Source: Chloroflexota bacterium | GTDB taxonomy: Bacteria > Chloroflexota > Anaerolineae > JAAEKA01 | Length of the DNA stretch: 41,143 nt | Assembly: GCA_034717495.1 (NCBI GenBank) | Contig: JAYELL010000047.1 | Location: 1 to 41,143 of the forward strand | Direction: 5' to 3' | Shown here: one piece after another, positions 25,615 through 34,310 of the stretch | Numbering within the stretch: position 1 is the stretch's first letter | How the letters are laid out: every line of letters begins with the position of its first letter | Notes under the pieces: model-generated | Databases searched by the model: none | Told to the model about the DNA's origin: nothing | Seen by the model: the letters and a program-made list of their open reading frames with translations, nothing else | Position numbers and translations under genes: made by a program

Positions 25615-26178
25615 GGTCTTTCAGAGCCTTTTTACTTTACCCTTTCTCTTTATTAATTGAATCCAGTAGCAGCAGTAGGGGCTGTGGAAATGTGCAAAAG
25701 AGGGAAACCGGGTTTTCGTGGCACAACATGTCGGCCCGCTGAGACGTAAGGACACGAGAGATGGATATCTCTCAAGGGAGCGTTATCCCGTATCTCTGTT
25801 AACAGACAGGGGAAAGCGTTGCTGGTCATCCACAGGTCTTCCAGTCTCCGATTCCGGCATTTTTTGTGCGATGAGAAATCTATTTAGTTGTTGCCTTCAT
25901 CGGCGTAACTAGATAGCGCTGAACTCGGGCGAATCGATCCGACAGATGAATTTTATTGGGAGGATTCTTTTCCACCACGCGCATCGGGTTGTTCCCTGCC
26001 GCCTGGTGGATAACCGGGTGAGCTGCCTGGAGCTTTCTGGATGGCGCTTCTCTGCAAGCCTCAACCTCTCCCCTTCCCAACCTGGGAAGCCCATCGCTTC
26101 GTTCTGGGGGCTGCGCACGGGGCTGGGGGGTGGGTAAAAAGCATCAAAAAGAGAAGTGAAAGCTCTTCCCTGGAGTGG

Positions 26179-26208
26179 TTGACAAGACTTGCTCTTCTGA
26201 ATTACAAT
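26179..26208 (+). promoter_or_regulatory. Promoter of the endonuclease/phosphatase gene pair
   Basis: A perfect TTGACA at 26179-26184, 18 bases, then TACAAT at 26203-26208. Transcription would start near 26215, about 42 bases before the GTG at 26257. Confidence 0.7.
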
Positions 26209-26256
26209 GCCACCGCTGCGTAGTCCACCCATCTTATTGAATTGAGAGAGTGACAG

Positions 26257-27030
26257 GTGAAGGTTCTGACGTATAATGTTCATATGTGGGAGGGGATGGA
26301 TGGACGGATGGATGTTGAGCGCCTGGCCGTCATCATCGAGGAGAGTGGCGCCGACATCGTTTCCCTGAACGAGGTATTGCATCCGGTCTATTCCCACTCT
26401 CAGGAACGTTGGCTTCTGGCCGAGCTTGCCGAATTGCTGCGAATGAAATGGGCGTTCGGTGAGAGTGGTCGCATTGTGCAGACTCCTGGCTGGTGGGGTC
26501 CGATAGGCAATGCCGTTCTGAGCCGCCAACCCATCGAGTCTGGTGATAACTATTCTCTTCCCTCCTTTCCCTTAACTCAGAATAGAAACCTGCTCATTAC
26601 CCGAACGACCGCCGACTCTGGGAGAGCCTTTACCATTTACTCGACCCACCTCGACCATGCCTTTGAGGGAACGCGCCTCTGGCAGATTCGAGGTGTCCTG
26701 GATCAACTGCGATCAATGGTCGATACCAATCATTTGTTGATGGGAGATTTCAATACCCCGGGGCCAACGGGCCCAAATATGCGTCGTTTTGCGCCTCCCC
26801 TCATCAGAGTTCTTCGAAGAGAAGGCTATGTGGATGCGTTCCTGGCGGCTGGTCGTGGCGATGCAAGTACGTTTTATTACGGATGGCCCTTTCGGATCGA
26901 TTATATTTTCGTTCCTCAGCCCATTGCCGGGAAGCTTGTATCCTGCCGGACATTGAGTGGTCCCCTTGTCGACCTGGCTTCTGACCACCGGCCGCTTCTG
27001 GCTGAATTCGATTGGTCGATTGGCCATTAG
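26257..27030 (+). CDS. Endonuclease/exonuclease/phosphatase family protein, copy 1
   Basis: A 257-residue EEP-fold (DNase I-like) metal-dependent phosphodiesterase or phosphatase. Active-site motifs are LTYNVHMW (Asn), IVSLNEVLHP (metal-binding Glu), YSTHLDHA (His), LLMGDFNTPGP (Asp/Asn) and the C-terminal SDHRPLLAEF (Asp/His). No signal peptide is seen, so it acts in the cytoplasm. The start is the GTG at 26257 with GAGAGAG just upstream. The substrate is unknown: nucleic acid, phosphoinositide-like lipids or other phosphodiesters are all possible. It is followed after two bases by a diverged paralogue. Confidence 0.87.
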   Translation: MKVLTYNVHMWEGMDGRMDVERLAVIIEESGADIVSLNEVLHPVYSHSQERWLLAELAELLRMKWAFGESGRIVQTPGWWGPIGNAVLSRQPIESGDNYSLPSFPLTQNRNLLITRTTADSGRAFTIYSTHLDHAFEGTRLWQIRGVLDQLRSMVDTNHLLMGDFNTPGPTGPNMRRFAPPLIRVLRREGYVDAFLAAGRGDASTFYYGWPFRIDYIFVPQPIAGKLVSCRTLSGPLVDLASDHRPLLAEFDWSIGH

Positions 27031-27032
27031 TC

Positions 27033-27857
27033 ATGCGACTACTTACCTACAACATCCACGGCTGGCGAGGCGGTGATGGCGCCTTGAACCTGGATCGATT
27101 GCTTCGGATCATTGAGGCCAGTGATGCCGATATTGTGGCATTGAACGAGGTTTTCCATCCATTCTCGCTGCCCGACTCGGACCGGACAGCATTGGATATT
27201 CTTGCCGATGCTTTGGGTATGAGCTACGCCTTCGGAGTTGCTCTCACTCCTCAATTTGCATTTTCACCTCTATCCTCTTACGGCAATGCATTGCTTTCCC
27301 GTTTCGACATTCTGGCCCATGCGGGACATCACCTGACGCCAATTGGAGGGCACGAGCAGCGAGGCCTGCTGGAAGCCCGGTTGCTTCTGCCTGATAGCCC
27401 TTCTCCCCTGTCCGTTTATGTTACCCACCTGGACCATCGAAGCGAAGCTGTCCGGCTCCGGCAATTGAACTCAGTACTGCAGTGGACGAACCGGGATAGG
27501 GAACGCCGACATCTGTTGTTAGGCGATTTTAATGCGCTGGCGCCGCAGGATTACGAGGGCCGGGCCGGTGATCTGGATGATCTGAGGGACCGTCAGGAAA
27601 CAGCGCATATGGTCGCTGACGGCCTGCAGGTCGTTCCCCATATTCTGAGCCGGGGCTATAGCGACGCTGGCGCCTCTGGCGAGGAGGGACGCCAGCCGAC
27701 CTTCCCTGCTGAAAGACCGGTGATACGGATCGACTATGTTTGGGTCTCTCCGGCAATGGCTGGAGCGATTCGTTCCTGCGGACGATGGAGGACCGATGAA
27801 ACGGCGATAGCGTCCGATCACCTGCCCGTCTTCGCTGATTTCGAAGGCTGGCGCTGA
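27033..27857 (+). CDS. Endonuclease/exonuclease/phosphatase family protein, copy 2
   Basis: A 274-residue paralogue of the gene just upstream. It repeats the same motif order: LTYNIHGW, IVALNEVFHP, YVTHLDHR, LLLGDFNALAP and SDHLPVFADF. The shared opening (TYN.H.W.G.DG....RL..II..S.ADIV.LNEV.HP) points to tandem duplication followed by clear divergence. The start is the ATG at 27033, two bases after the upstream stop; a TTG at 27012 inside the upstream gene is less likely. It has an extra insert near the middle (DYEGRAGDLDDLRDR) absent from copy 1. The pair probably share one transcript. Confidence 0.87.
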   Translation: MRLLTYNIHGWRGGDGALNLDRLLRIIEASDADIVALNEVFHPFSLPDSDRTALDILADALGMSYAFGVALTPQFAFSPLSSYGNALLSRFDILAHAGHHLTPIGGHEQRGLLEARLLLPDSPSPLSVYVTHLDHRSEAVRLRQLNSVLQWTNRDRERRHLLLGDFNALAPQDYEGRAGDLDDLRDRQETAHMVADGLQVVPHILSRGYSDAGASGEEGRQPTFPAERPVIRIDYVWVSPAMAGAIRSCGRWRTDETAIASDHLPVFADFEGWR

Positions 27858-27887
27858 CGAGGAAAAGTCCAGAGGGTGGAGAATTCT

Positions 27888-28523
27888 ATGGCATCGACGA
27901 ATCCGCAAGAGCATGTAGATCGTCTCAAACGGGTCACCAGGCGCCCCGACCACGATCTCGGTGGGCGCGTTCCTCCCGGTCAGTTTCTGACCGAACGCTT
28001 TCCCGTTTTGCACTACGGAGAGGTGCCTGAGATCAACCTTGAAACATGGGATTTCCATGTTTCCGGGCTGGTCAAAAAACCGCTTCGGCTGACATGGCAG
28101 GAGTTTCGTTCGTTGCCCGAGACGACCCTCACAACAGACATTCACTGTGTGACCCGGTGGAGCAAATTGGATACCACCTGGAGTGGCGTTCGCTGGCAAG
28201 ATTTTCTGTCTGCCCTGGGGATCAGGTTTTCTCTCGATGCCAGCCATGTAATGGTTCATTGCGAGCATGGTTTCACGACAAATCTGTCCCTGGAAGCGCT
28301 GAACGATGATGAAACTATGTTTGCCTGGTCATATGAGGGCCAGCCGATCACGCCAGAACATGGATGGCCCTTGCGGCTGCTTGTCCCGAAACGGTATTTC
28401 TGGAAAAGCGCGAAGTGGATTCGGGGCATCGAGTTCATGGCAGCGGACCAGCCAGGGTTCTGGGAACGCAATGGCTATCACATGGAGGGTGATTACTGGA
28501 GGGAAGAGCGCTTCGGTTGGTAG
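27888..28523 (+). CDS. Sulfite oxidase-like molybdopterin-dependent protein
   Basis: A 211-residue protein of the sulfite oxidase/MsrP molybdopterin fold (SUOX-type single domain, YuiH-like). The molybdenum ligand cysteine is C87 in [13 protein letters not shown]; downstream motifs [31 protein letters not shown] are the usual conserved ones. There is no signal peptide or Tat motif, unlike MsrP, so it should stay in the cytoplasm. The ATG at 27888 has a GGTGGAG site; a GTG at 27876 lies inside that site. It follows the EEP pair by 30 bases. The substrate is unknown; no heme partner is nearby. Confidence 0.88.
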   Translation: MASTNPQEHVDRLKRVTRRPDHDLGGRVPPGQFLTERFPVLHYGEVPEINLETWDFHVSGLVKKPLRLTWQEFRSLPETTLTTDIHCVTRWSKLDTTWSGVRWQDFLSALGIRFSLDASHVMVHCEHGFTTNLSLEALNDDETMFAWSYEGQPITPEHGWPLRLLVPKRYFWKSAKWIRGIEFMAADQPGFWERNGYHMEGDYWREERFGW

Positions 28524-28567
28524 ATCGACAGAATTGATCTCTGAGTCAGACTGCAAGGAGGACCAAC

Positions 28568-29590
28568 ATGGCCAAAGGCAAAAAGAGATCGAACACCAAG
28601 GTGGAGCAAGACAAGTACCTGTTAGGATTGGATCTGGGCGGCACGAAGATTCTGGCCGCAGTTGTGGATTCCGACGGCAAGATCGTGGGAGAGGCCAAAA
28701 AAAGGACCCAGGCTTCTCTGGGACCGGACAAAGTCATTGACCGGATCGTCGAGACTGCATCCGAGGCTATCACAGATTCGGAGGTGAGGCCCAAGGATAT
28801 GCTGGCGGCAGGCATTGGCGCGCCTGCGCCGGTCGACGTCCAAACCGGCACTGTCTTTGCTCCCCCTAACCTGCCAGGCTGGGATGTGGTACCATTGGGA
28901 GACCTGTTGGAAAAGGGCCTTGGCATACCGGTGATTGTCGATAACGACGTCAATCTGGGTACCTTTGGCGAACATGAACTGGGTGCTGGGCGGGGTACCC
29001 GGCATATGGTCGGGATTTTTGTTGGCACCGGGGTTGGCGGTGGCGTGATCGTGAATGGCAAGCTCCACAGAGGGATTCGCTACTCAGCTGGCGAAGTTGG
29101 GCACATGATCATGGTGCCCGACGGACCTTTGTGTGGATGTGGTCGCAGAGGTTGTCTCGAGGCTCTGGCCAGCCGGACGGCAATGGAGCGAGATGTTCGC
29201 GCTGCCATGGCTGCTGGAAGGCCGACGGTGGTTGGTGATCTGATGGCCGCCTCCGGTCGTGATCGACTGACCAGTGGTACGATCAAAAAGGCAGTCAAGG
29301 CCGGCGATGAGGTCATGATCGAGGTAATTGGGAAGGCGCAATACTACCTGGGTTTACTGTCAGCCAACCTGGTGGATTTTATGGATCCTGAAATGCTTGT
29401 GTTTGGTGGCGGTGTTGTGGAAGCCCTGGGAGAGAGTTTCCTGGAGCCCATTCGAACGACGGCTCGCAGCTATTTTCTTCAGCAGCGCGATATGGATAAG
29501 GTCAAGTTTGCACCTGCTACCCTGGGCGACTATGCGGGAGTTCTGGGGGCAGCGATGCTTGCTGCCCAAATGGTCGACGGAGAAGTCTAA
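28568..29590 (+). CDS. ROK family sugar kinase (glucokinase-like)
   Basis: A 340-residue ROK protein, probably a glucokinase that makes glucose 6-phosphate with ATP. The N-terminal phosphate loop is LGLDLGGTKILAAVVD. The catalytic region is IPVIVDNDVNLGTFGEHELG, and the sugar-binding/zinc motif is AGEVGHMI followed by CGCGRRGCLEALAS with the conserved cysteines. There is no N-terminal helix-turn-helix, so it is a kinase and not a repressor. It begins with a lysine-rich tail (MAKGKKRSNTKVEQD). AAGGAGGACC gives a strong ribosome site. It sits 61 bases before the mannose-1-phosphate guanylyltransferase, in keeping with sugar-phosphate supply for nucleotide-sugar synthesis. Confidence 0.93.
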   Translation: MAKGKKRSNTKVEQDKYLLGLDLGGTKILAAVVDSDGKIVGEAKKRTQASLGPDKVIDRIVETASEAITDSEVRPKDMLAAGIGAPAPVDVQTGTVFAPPNLPGWDVVPLGDLLEKGLGIPVIVDNDVNLGTFGEHELGAGRGTRHMVGIFVGTGVGGGVIVNGKLHRGIRYSAGEVGHMIMVPDGPLCGCGRRGCLEALASRTAMERDVRAAMAAGRPTVVGDLMAASGRDRLTSGTIKKAVKAGDEVMIEVIGKAQYYLGLLSANLVDFMDPEMLVFGGGVVEALGESFLEPIRTTARSYFLQQRDMDKVKFAPATLGDYAGVLGAAMLAAQMVDGEV

Positions 29591-29651
29591 CCTGGATCAA
29601 CCCGCGCTGAACGCAAAGGGTGATCTTGTCTTGAGGAGGATTCGATAGGGT

Positions 29652-32159
29652 ATGAAGGCCGTTGTGATGGCCGGAGGTGCGGGATCACGGCTACGTCCCT
29701 TGACGGTGGGGCGGCCGAAGCCGATGGTGCCTTTGGTAAACAAACCGGTTCTTGCTCACATTCTCGATCTCCTGCGACAGCATGACATCACAGATGTGGT
29801 TGTCACGCTGCAGTATATGGCGAGCATGATAGAGGACTATTTCGGTGATGGCAGTGCCCTCGGAATGCGAATCACCTATGTGGTCGAAGATAGTCCCCTG
29901 GGCACGGCCGGCAGCGTTCTCAATGCACGGCAACATCTGGATGAGACCTTTCTGGTCATCAGCGGCGATGCTGCGACCAACTTCAACCTGCAGGAAATCG
30001 TTGAAAGCCACAGGAAAAATGATGCTCCTGCAACCATCGTGCTTCACCCGGTCCGGGAACCGCGGGACTACGGCGTGATCGTAACCGATGGTGAAGGCCG
30101 CATTACCCGGTTTCAGGAAAAACCAAGTTGGGGCGAGGTTGCATCGGATACGGTCAACACCGGAATCTATGTCCTTGAGCCGGAGGTCCTCGATCTGATT
30201 CCTGGTGGGCAGCCCTATGACTGGGGCAGCCAGGCGTTTCCTTCTATGTTGTCTGATGGACTGACTCTCTACGGCTGTATTCCTCACGGCTATTGGTGCG
30301 ATATCGGTAACTTCGCCGAATACCGCGGCGCGACCGATGCTGTTCTGGGAGGACGGGTATGTGATCTGGCTACCCTCGGAACCCACATCGGCGGCGATAT
30401 ATGGGTAGGGCGAGATGTCCAGATCGCTCCCGATGCCCAACTCTTCGGCCCGATCTATCTCGGCAACGAGGTCCAGGTCAAGGGAAAAGTGGTCATACGC
30501 GGTCCCAGCGTCGTGCGGGATTATTCGATCGTAGACAACCGTGCTCAAATCGACCGAAGCATCATCTGGCGAAACTGCTATATTGGAGAGGATGCGGAGT
30601 TGAGAGGAGCTATTGTAGGGCGCCAGTGCAGCATCAAGGCCAAAGCAGCGCTCTATGAAGGTGTGGTAATCGGCGAAAGTTGTCTCATTGGCGAAGGTGC
30701 CTTATTGCACGCCGGTATAAAGCTGTGGCCAGGCAAGGAAATCGACGCCGGGGCTGTGGTCAAAACCAGCATTATCTGGGGGTCGCAGGGCCGGCGGGTT
30801 CTGTTCGGGCGCTACGGTGTGACGGGTGTAGTAAACGTGGATCTGACACCTGAATTTGCCGCTCGCCTGGGTGCTGCTTTTGGTGCTACGTTGCCTCGAG
30901 GTTCAATCGTAACAATTAACCGGGACCCCCATCCCGGGTCCCGGATGCTAAAACGGGCCACTATTTCGGGCTTGCCCTCCGCAGGATGTCATGTGAGCGA
31001 TTTGCGTTCCGTTCCTATTCCTGTGGCACGATTCTACACGCGCTATAGCCCGTCATCGGGTGGTGTGCACGTTCGCATTTCACCTCACGATCAACGGGTG
31101 GTCGACATTCGATTTTTCGGAAGCGACGGCCTGAATCTCAGCAACCACGAGGAGCGCACCATTGAGCGCGTCTTTTTCAGGGAGGATTTCCGCCGGGCCT
31201 ATCTGGATGATGTGGGAACCATCGATTATGCGCTGGATGCGATTCCCCTATACCAGCAGGAATTTCTTGCCCACATCGATCAAAACGCCATTCGAGAGGC
31301 TTCCCTGGATGTCGTCGTGGATTATGCGTTTGCTTCGACCTCTCTGGTTATGCCCGAGCTTTTTCAGGAGCTGGGGGTCAATACGACCCCTCTTGGTGCC
31401 CGAATCGATGCCTCCTACATATCTCTGATGCGCGAGTCTTTTGAACAGGAGTGCAGCCGGCTGGCCACCATCGTCGCTGCCCTGGGCAGCGATTTGGGCG
31501 TCCGGCTGGACGTCGGCGGCGAGAAGATGTTTGTCGCCGATGAGAAGGGATCGTTGGTCTCTGATGGTATCCTGTGCGCTGCAATGGCAGAACTGGCCTT
31601 GCGAGCCAATCCCGGGGGCGTTATCGCTGTTCCGGTGAATCAATCGATGATCTTCGAGGAGATCGCCAGGAAGTATGGTGGCAGTGTCTTGCGTACCCGG
31701 GTAGACCTGGCCTCGCTGATGCAGGCGGGCAGCCAGGCGAAGGTGATCATGGCAGCCGATGGAATCGGCACCTATGTATTCCCGTCATTTGTTCCGGTTG
31801 CCGACGCGATGTTTGCAATGGCCAAGCTGCTCGAGTTTCTGGCTCAGCAGAACGTGCGCCTTTCCGAGGTTGTCTCAAGCCTCCCCTCTTTCCATGTCCA
31901 GTCTTCAATGGTGGATTGTCCGTGGAACGAAAAAGGAACCGTGATGCGACGACTCCATCAGAAGTACGCCGGATCAGATGTTCAGGTTGTCGATGGGATC
32001 AAGATTTTTCTCTCGGAGAACGAGTGGGTATTGGCCCGCCCGGATCCGGACCGCGCTCTGTTTCGCGTGACAGCGGAAGGCAAGACACCGGAACGGGCTC
32101 AGCAACTCCTGGACGAGCACACTCAAATGGTCGCCGCCCTTGCAGATGCAGCGGATTGA
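29652..32159 (+). CDS. Mannose-1-phosphate guanylyltransferase fused to phosphomannomutase-like domain
   Basis: An 835-residue fusion. Residues 1-235 are a nucleotidyltransferase: [15 protein letters not shown] is the nucleotide loop, followed by [12 protein letters not shown] and the metal aspartate in VISGDAATN. Residues about 250-375 form a left-handed beta-helix of hexapeptide-like turns. Residues about 385-830 resemble phosphomannomutase/phosphoglucomutase. In that domain the usual active-site loop TASHNP is replaced by VRISPHDQ (near 473) and the metal loop DGDGDR by LDVGGEK (near 618), so mutase activity may be lost and the domain regulatory. The likely product is GDP-mannose for surface glycans. 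The gene overlaps the next start by a few bases if TTG 32156 were used. Confidence 0.88.
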   Translation: MKAVVMAGGAGSRLRPLTVGRPKPMVPLVNKPVLAHILDLLRQHDITDVVVTLQYMASMIEDYFGDGSALGMRITYVVEDSPLGTAGSVLNARQHLDETFLVISGDAATNFNLQEIVESHRKNDAPATIVLHPVREPRDYGVIVTDGEGRITRFQEKPSWGEVASDTVNTGIYVLEPEVLDLIPGGQPYDWGSQAFPSMLSDGLTLYGCIPHGYWCDIGNFAEYRGATDAVLGGRVCDLATLGTHIGGDIWVGRDVQIAPDAQLFGPIYLGNEVQVKGKVVIRGPSVVRDYSIVDNRAQIDRSIIWRNCYIGEDAELRGAIVGRQCSIKAKAALYEGVVIGESCLIGEGALLHAGIKLWPGKEIDAGAVVKTSIIWGSQGRRVLFGRYGVTGVVNVDLTPEFAARLGAAFGATLPRGSIVTINRDPHPGSRMLKRATISGLPSAGCHVSDLRSVPIPVARFYTRYSPSSGGVHVRISPHDQRVVDIRFFGSDGLNLSNHEERTIERVFFREDFRRAYLDDVGTIDYALDAIPLYQQEFLAHIDQNAIREASLDVVVDYAFASTSLVMPELFQELGVNTTPLGARIDASYISLMRESFEQECSRLATIVAALGSDLGVRLDVGGEKMFVADEKGSLVSDGILCAAMAELALRANPGGVIAVPVNQSMIFEEIARKYGGSVLRTRVDLASLMQAGSQAKVIMAADGIGTYVFPSFVPVADAMFAMAKLLEFLAQQNVRLSEVVSSLPSFHVQSSMVDCPWNEKGTVMRRLHQKYAGSDVQVVDGIKIFLSENEWVLARPDPDRALFRVTAEGKTPERAQQLLDEHTQMVAALADAAD

Positions 32160-32176
32160 CCCGCTGGGAAACGAAT

Positions 32177-32959
32177 TTGTATCCGGTCCTGTTTTCTTTA
32201 GGAAGGCGAACCATATCGACCTATAGTGTCGTCATGGGGCTGTTCCTGCTGCTGGCGTTAATCTGGTTGGCCCGGGAGGACCACCGGCATAGGGACGGAC
32301 GACTGAATGCAGCATTGATTGCTCTTTTCGCTGGTCTCGTTGGGGCCCGTGTGATTCACGTGTTCAGCAATTGGATCTACTTCAAGCAGCGTCCGGACGA
32401 AGTGTTCTCATTTGCCAGCGGCGGGCTGTCCCTTCATGGCGGTCTATTGATTGGAATAACAGGTCTGGCACTGGGTGCCTGGTGGAAGTACCGGACTGAA
32501 GGAGATGTGATTGGCCGCATATGGCAGTTAGCGTCGGCATTGATGGGGCCTTTTGCTCTGGTCTATTTGGGCGGCTGGCTGGCATGTCTGCTGGCAGGCT
32601 GTGCTTATGGCCGGGCGGTGGCGCCACCCCAGCGGGTTTATTCGCTCGATTGGCCAGATATCTATGGTGTGGTTGCCTTCCGGTGGCCAAGCCAGCTGAT
32701 GGGGGTGGTTTTAGCATTTGCACTGCTGGCAATTGCCTTGCGCTGGCCTGATCGCCCCGGGTTATTTCTGGTTATCCTTGGATTGGGCGATTTTTTCATT
32801 GCATTCACTCGTGGTGACCTGGCTGTAAGTTGGGGTCCCCTGCTGGCGACGCAGTGGGCCGATCTGGTGATCGTTGCCACCGGACTTATGTTGACAATCT
32901 ACCGACGACGACTGGCGACATCGCCGGTCTTTGGCACAACATCGACGACACATTGCTGA
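32177..32959 (+). CDS. Prolipoprotein diacylglyceryl transferase (Lgt)-like protein
   Basis: A 260-residue membrane protein of the Lgt family, which adds diacylglycerol to the cysteine of lipoproteins. YPVLFSLGRRTISTYSVVMGL is the usual Lgt opening, and LSLHGGLLIGITG holds the essential HGG motif. Further on, LGGWLACLLAGCAYGR aligns with the Lgt signature, but the arginine at the start of that signature appears as tryptophan. I chose the TTG at 32177 because it gives the standard N-terminus and has GGGA upstream. A TTG at 32156 overlapping the preceding stop is an alternative; an in-frame stretch further 5' lies inside the upstream gene. It may be active on unusual terms or be a paralogue with another role. 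Confidence 0.8.
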   Translation: MYPVLFSLGRRTISTYSVVMGLFLLLALIWLAREDHRHRDGRLNAALIALFAGLVGARVIHVFSNWIYFKQRPDEVFSFASGGLSLHGGLLIGITGLALGAWWKYRTEGDVIGRIWQLASALMGPFALVYLGGWLACLLAGCAYGRAVAPPQRVYSLDWPDIYGVVAFRWPSQLMGVVLAFALLAIALRWPDRPGLFLVILGLGDFFIAFTRGDLAVSWGPLLATQWADLVIVATGLMLTIYRRRLATSPVFGTTSTTHC

Positions 32960-32969
32960 GGAGGTAACT

Positions 32970-34292
32970 ATGTCGGTTAAGCGACTGGGAGAACAACGAT
33001 GGGATCGAAAGCAGCTGGCCTTGACGCTGGTGTTTTTTCTGCTGGTGACGTTTTTTGCCGCACCGCTGGTCCATGCACAGGATGAAGAGCCAGAAGAGCA
33101 ACCCTCTCAGGTGCACGTTGTCGTCCCTGGGGAGTCTCTCTATGGCATTGCCGCGCGCTATGGCGTTAGCCCCGGCGCTATAATTTCCGTGAACGATATT
33201 GGCAATCCCAACTATATCCGGACCGGTACCCGGCTGGTGATCCCCTCCAGAGAGGGGCAGACGGGGCTGGTGCACAGCGTCAAGCGAGGGGAAAGCCTGA
33301 GCAGCATCGCAACTCGTTATGGTGTCACAACCCTGGATATCATACGGGCAAACAATCTGATCGATCCCAATTATGTGTTTTCGGGCCAACGACTGATGAT
33401 TCCTGTGGTTGAAGAGGGCAGCGAGGAAACACCAACCTTGGAGGATACGGTCGTTGTGCTGGAGGGAACCCCGCAACCGGGAGAGACTCCGCAATCTGAA
33501 GAAACGCCCGTCGCTACGTTCACGCCGCAGCTGGCGGCGACCGAGACACCCGAAGCCGTGCCGGCCCCCGAGCGGGCAAGCGGGGCTGCCTTCTGCCCAA
33601 CGGGCTGCGAGTCGATAAGTATTTCAGCTCCATTCCCGGACGAGGTCGTCGACAGCCCTCTCTCAGTTAGCGGCTTTAGCAACGGCTTCCAGGAGGACCT
33701 GGTGGTGCGGGTCCTCGATCAGACCGGGCAGGAGATCGGCATCACCAACGCCGCGGTGAGGGATACTGACAGCAGTTTCTCCGCTGTCATCAACTACGTT
33801 CTGCCCGCGGAGACACAGCTGGGAAGGGTTCAGGTCTACAGCCTCAGTTCCCTGGATGGCGCCATTGAGCATTTATCCTCGGTGGTTGTGATTCTGCATG
33901 GCGCCGGCCTGGAGGAACAACTCAGTCTTCTGGAAAAGGCGGTCGAGGAGAAGGACTATGAGCAGATTGAAGAGCTCTTGATGGATGAATGGGTGATCGG
34001 TTTCTATCGATCTGAAGGGTTGGTCCTCAGGGCTGACGAAGCCATCGAGCAGCTCAAAGCCAACTACCTGGGGCCGGGCCAGGTGGCTGTCGATCTTGCT
34101 GTGGATGGCAGAGAGTTGTTGGCCGACCGCATCGCCTTTCCTGACAACGTGACGGCCGTGGTTTATTCCTCTGGCTGGGGGCCGGACGGTGTCGATGATG
34201 CCTTCCTATTGATGATCGCCGCCGACGATGGCCGAAGTCGCTGGGGTGGTATGCTTTACGTCTACGATGCCCTGCGGGATTACGAATTTTAG
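32970..34292 (+). CDS. Secreted LysM protein with Gmad2-type domain
   Basis: A 440-residue exported protein. The signal peptide is about residues 15-36 (LALTLVFFLLVTFFAAPLVHA, cut before QDEE). Two LysM domains follow at about 48-92 and 101-146 (VVVPGESLYGIAARYGV and HSVKRGESLSSIATRYGV), which bind peptidoglycan. A Pro/Thr/Glu-rich linker runs to about 205. Then come a Gmad2-type immunoglobulin-like domain at about 215-310 (ISAPFPDEVVDSPLSVSG) and a C-terminal domain of about 125 residues of SnoaL-like look. The ATG at 32970 has GAGGAGG before it. It probably scaffolds or senses the cell wall; no enzyme motif is visible. It starts ten bases after lgt and may be co-transcribed. Confidence 0.88.
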   Translation: MSVKRLGEQRWDRKQLALTLVFFLLVTFFAAPLVHAQDEEPEEQPSQVHVVVPGESLYGIAARYGVSPGAIISVNDIGNPNYIRTGTRLVIPSREGQTGLVHSVKRGESLSSIATRYGVTTLDIIRANNLIDPNYVFSGQRLMIPVVEEGSEETPTLEDTVVVLEGTPQPGETPQSEETPVATFTPQLAATETPEAVPAPERASGAAFCPTGCESISISAPFPDEVVDSPLSVSGFSNGFQEDLVVRVLDQTGQEIGITNAAVRDTDSSFSAVINYVLPAETQLGRVQVYSLSSLDGAIEHLSSVVVILHGAGLEEQLSLLEKAVEEKDYEQIEELLMDEWVIGFYRSEGLVLRADEAIEQLKANYLGPGQVAVDLAVDGRELLADRIAFPDNVTAVVYSSGWGPDGVDDAFLLMIAADDGRSRWGGMLYVYDALRDYEF

Positions 34293-34310
34293 GGTAGGCG
34301 GTGGTTACGC

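Larger units (their letters stand above)
25464..26256. other. Gene-free stretch of about 790 bases
   Basis: No frame here looks like a protein. One open frame (25718-25912, plus) is short, lacks a ribosome site and has an unnatural composition. The stretch holds a promoter for the next gene (26179-26208), a strong hairpin at 25586-25614, and GAGAGAT-GGAT-ATCTCTC near 25757-25774, a perfect 7-base stem. No tRNA, tmRNA, RNase P or SRP RNA signature was recognised. A small RNA remains possible. Confidence 0.5.

Noticed and set aside
25718-25912. Open frame of 64 codons in the gene-free stretch
   Set aside because: No ribosome site, composition rich in Arg, Ser and Cys, no homology that I recognise and no neighbour on the same strand that it could belong to.
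31574-32176. 5' extension of the Lgt-like frame into the upstream gene
   Set aside because: This part lies in another frame of the well-supported nucleotidyltransferase fusion and is rich in Arg and Gly; Lgt starts at YPVLF.
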